NCBI GenBank assembly: GCA_021807465.1
Contig: JAKBCX010000054.1
Coordinates: forward strand, 1 to 8,056
Source: Pseudomonadota bacterium
Lineage (GTDB): Bacteria; Pseudomonadota; Alphaproteobacteria; Acetobacterales; Acetobacteraceae
Direction of reading: 5' to 3'
DNA length: 8,056 bases
In this document: positions 6,609 through 8,056 of the stretch, piece by piece
Position numbering within the stretch: position 1 is the stretch's first letter
Layout: each line of letters begins with the position of its first letter
Notes under the pieces: generated by a model
Told to the model about the DNA's origin: nothing
Seen by the model: the letters and a program-made list of their open reading frames with translations, nothing else
Database searches by the model: none
Position numbers and translations under genes: made by a program

Positions 6609-7721
6609 TCAGCCATCTTCCAGATGCAGCAACAAGGCAAGCGCCAAAAATAATCCAGACAAAGCCGGCGCCCATGCCGCGAGCATAACGGGGATGGCGC
6701 CAGACGTGCCAAACTGGTTGGCGACCTCTGAGATCATGAACAAAGCGAAGCCGCAACCCACGCCCAGCACCAGCATGGTGCCCGCCCCGCCGCGGCGCGA
6801 CGGACGCATGGAAAAGCCCGCTGCCACCAGCGCCATGGTGGTGCATAGCAAGGGCAGGGCGGCGAGAGACTGAAATGCCAGCTCATGCTGAATGGCGGAG
6901 AAGCCGGAGCGTTTGAGCAGCGCGATAAAGCTGGGCAAGGCCCAGAAGGACAGCGCGTTGGGCGAAGCAAAGCTCTCCTGCACGCGGCCCACCGTGAGGT
7001 CGGTTGGAAAATCCATTTGCGCGGCGGGCTGCGGGGCGGCATCCGGGCGCAGCACGCTTACCCCGGTAAGTGCCCAATTCCCGGCCGCCAGCGTGGCGTG
7101 CTGCGCCTCTATGCGTGCCAGCAATGTGTTCTGCGGGTCCAGCCGCAATATGGTGACGTTATCGGCTTCCAGCATCTTGTCATGCAGCCGTACATTTTTA
7201 GCGTGCACCACGGCAACCCCTTTTAGGGTAAGGCCATTATCAGCCTGGCGCACCCACAGGTCGCCGCCGTTAAGCGAGAGCGGGCCGCCGCCAGATTTGA
7301 GGTAAGCGTTATCGAGGGTCTCGGCACGGCTATAGGTCATGGCTGAAAGCGGCGAGAGCGCGCCGGTGCCGAGAATACCGAAAGCGCAGGCTAGCAGCAC
7401 TGGCCCGGCGAGGAATTGCCAAGCGGAGATGCCGGCCGCGCGCGCCACCACCAGCTCGGACGAGCGGGCTAGGCGCCAGAAGGCATAAATGCCCCCCAGC
7501 AGCACGGCGAAAGGCAGGATTTGCATGAAGCTCCAGGGCAGGCGGAGCAGCTCAATCTCGACAATAATGCCAAAGCTGGCCTGGGGCGCGCTGGCGGATT
7601 CACGCAAAAGCTCCAGGAAGTCGAATAACGCCACCAGCGTGGCCAGGGCGAACAGCATGACCACCACGGCAAAAGCGAATTGCCGGCCGAAATAAAGCGA
7701 GAGGGTGAGGGGCAGCTTCAT
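6609..7721 (-). CDS. lptG: LPS export permease LptG
   Basis: LptG is half of the transmembrane pair of the LptB2FG transporter, which pulls lipopolysaccharide from the inner membrane and pushes it onto the periplasmic bridge. The protein is 370 residues, normal for the family. Six membrane segments can be read near 14-34, 65-85, 100-120, 284-303, 315-333 and 342-366. A periplasmic beta-jellyroll of about 125-260 separates the third from the fourth. The cytoplasmic motif RSSELVVARAAGIS (86-99), with E89 and R94, is the coupling helix that contacts LptB. The N-terminal pattern leading to ALFDFLELLRE (31-41) fits LptG better than LptF, and an LptF-like end lies directly upstream. The ATG overlaps the upstream stop by 4 bases. 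LptB and LptC are not in the window and must be encoded elsewhere. Confidence 0.95.
   Translation of the reverse strand: MKLPLTLSLYFGRQFAFAVVVMLFALATLVALFDFLELLRESASAPQASFGIIVEIELLRLPWSFMQILPFAVLLGGIYAFWRLARSSELVVARAAGISAWQFLAGPVLLACAFGILGTGALSPLSAMTYSRAETLDNAYLKSGGGPLSLNGGDLWVRQADNGLTLKGVAVVHAKNVRLHDKMLEADNVTILRLDPQNTLLARIEAQHATLAAGNWALTGVSVLRPDAAPQPAAQMDFPTDLTVGRVQESFASPNALSFWALPSFIALLKRSGFSAIQHELAFQSLAALPLLCTTMALVAAGFSMRPSRRGGAGTMLVLGVGCGFALFMISEVANQFGTSGAIPVMLAAWAPALSGLFLALALLLHLEDG
7718..7721 (-). promoter_or_regulatory. ATGA stop-start overlap coupling lptF to lptG
   Basis: On the minus strand the lptG ATG (7721-7719) overlaps the lptF TGA (7720-7718). The two permease halves assemble one-to-one, so coupled translation of this kind fits their stoichiometry. 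Confidence 0.85.
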
Positions 7722-8056
7722 CCGCGCGGTCCCGTCTGGCGCAGCAGCAGGAAGGCGGCGATGAGGCCGGGGGCGAGGGTGACCACCCAGATAAGCGGCA
7801 GCAATGCGGGATTGCGGGCGGCCAGGTTGTTAACCCCCAGCCCCAGCGCCACCAGCAATGTGACCAGCACCACAGCCCCGAAAGGGCGTGCCAGCCCGCC
7901 ATGGCGGCGGAACACCCCGCCCAGCGTGGCCACCAGCCCAATGAGGGTGAAGCTGAGCGTGGTCAGCGGCGCGGTGAGGCGGCGCTGACCTTCCACCAGC
8001 CATTTGGCCCGGTCCTCTTTGGTGAGGGTGGAAGCAGGGTGCAGCAGTGCCCCAAG
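7718..8056 (-). CDS. lptF: LPS export permease LptF, C-terminal part only
   Basis: Only the last 112 residues are in the window; the reading frame stays open to the right edge. The visible start is LGALLHPASTLTKEDRAKW, then a segment of the form EGQRRLTAPLTTLSF. This matches the LptF signature just before transmembrane helix 4, where a glutamate/histidine-rich turn precedes R-L-x-x-P-L. Three hydrophobic helices follow, near residues 31-47, 58-76 and 86-105 of the fragment, as expected for helices 4-6. The end is a short basic tail (RQTGPRG). A GTG at 7996-7994 is an internal codon, not the start. Its position directly before lptG supports LptF as the other half of the LptB2FG permease. Confidence 0.9.
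   Translation of the reverse strand, partial: LGALLHPASTLTKEDRAKWLVEGQRRLTAPLTTLSFTLIGLVATLGGVFRRHGGLARPFGAVVLVTLLVALGLGVNNLAARNPALLPLIWVVTLAPGLIAAFLLLRQTGPRG

Overview
This 8,056-base window is GC-rich and tightly packed. It encodes seven proteins, most of them for building the envelope of a Gram-negative bacterium. The block lptF-lptG-lptD-surA, together with the alphaproteobacterial style of SurA and of the SLT-type protein, suggests an Alphaproteobacterium. Acetobacteraceae is my best guess, made from remembered sequence flavour and not from a search. I see no RNA gene, mobile element, CRISPR array or sign of recent transfer.

Layout. Bases 1-1570 (minus) hold typA/bipA, a ribosome-associated translational GTPase, cut by the left edge so that its C-terminal tail is missing. 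Bases 1571-1818 are the only sizeable non-coding gap, lying between two divergent genes. Bases 1819-2517 (plus) encode a small secreted SLT-type lytic transglycosylase, probably starting at TTG. Its stop codon overlaps that of the next gene, which converges on it. Bases 2514-8056 (minus) look like one co-directional operon. In transcription order it is lptF (3' part only), lptG, lptD, surA and a YqaA/DedA-family membrane protein, with junctions of -4, +3, -4 and +4 bases.

How the genes work together. LptF and LptG are the inner-membrane permease pair that, with the ATPase LptB (not in the window), extracts lipopolysaccharide. LptD is the outer-membrane barrel that inserts it into the outer leaflet. 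SurA is the periplasmic chaperone that delivers barrels such as LptD to the BAM machinery. The window therefore joins the inner-membrane extractor, the outer-membrane translocon and its chaperone in one transcription unit. The YqaA-like protein is a polytopic inner-membrane protein of the VTT/DedA superfamily. It follows surA where many proteobacteria have pdxA and rsmA.

Nothing here looks like a new system. The points that merit a second look are the fully overlapping convergent stops, the loss of parvulin active-site histidines in SurA, the reduced cysteine pattern in LptD, the long spacing of the SLT motifs, and the gene that follows surA.
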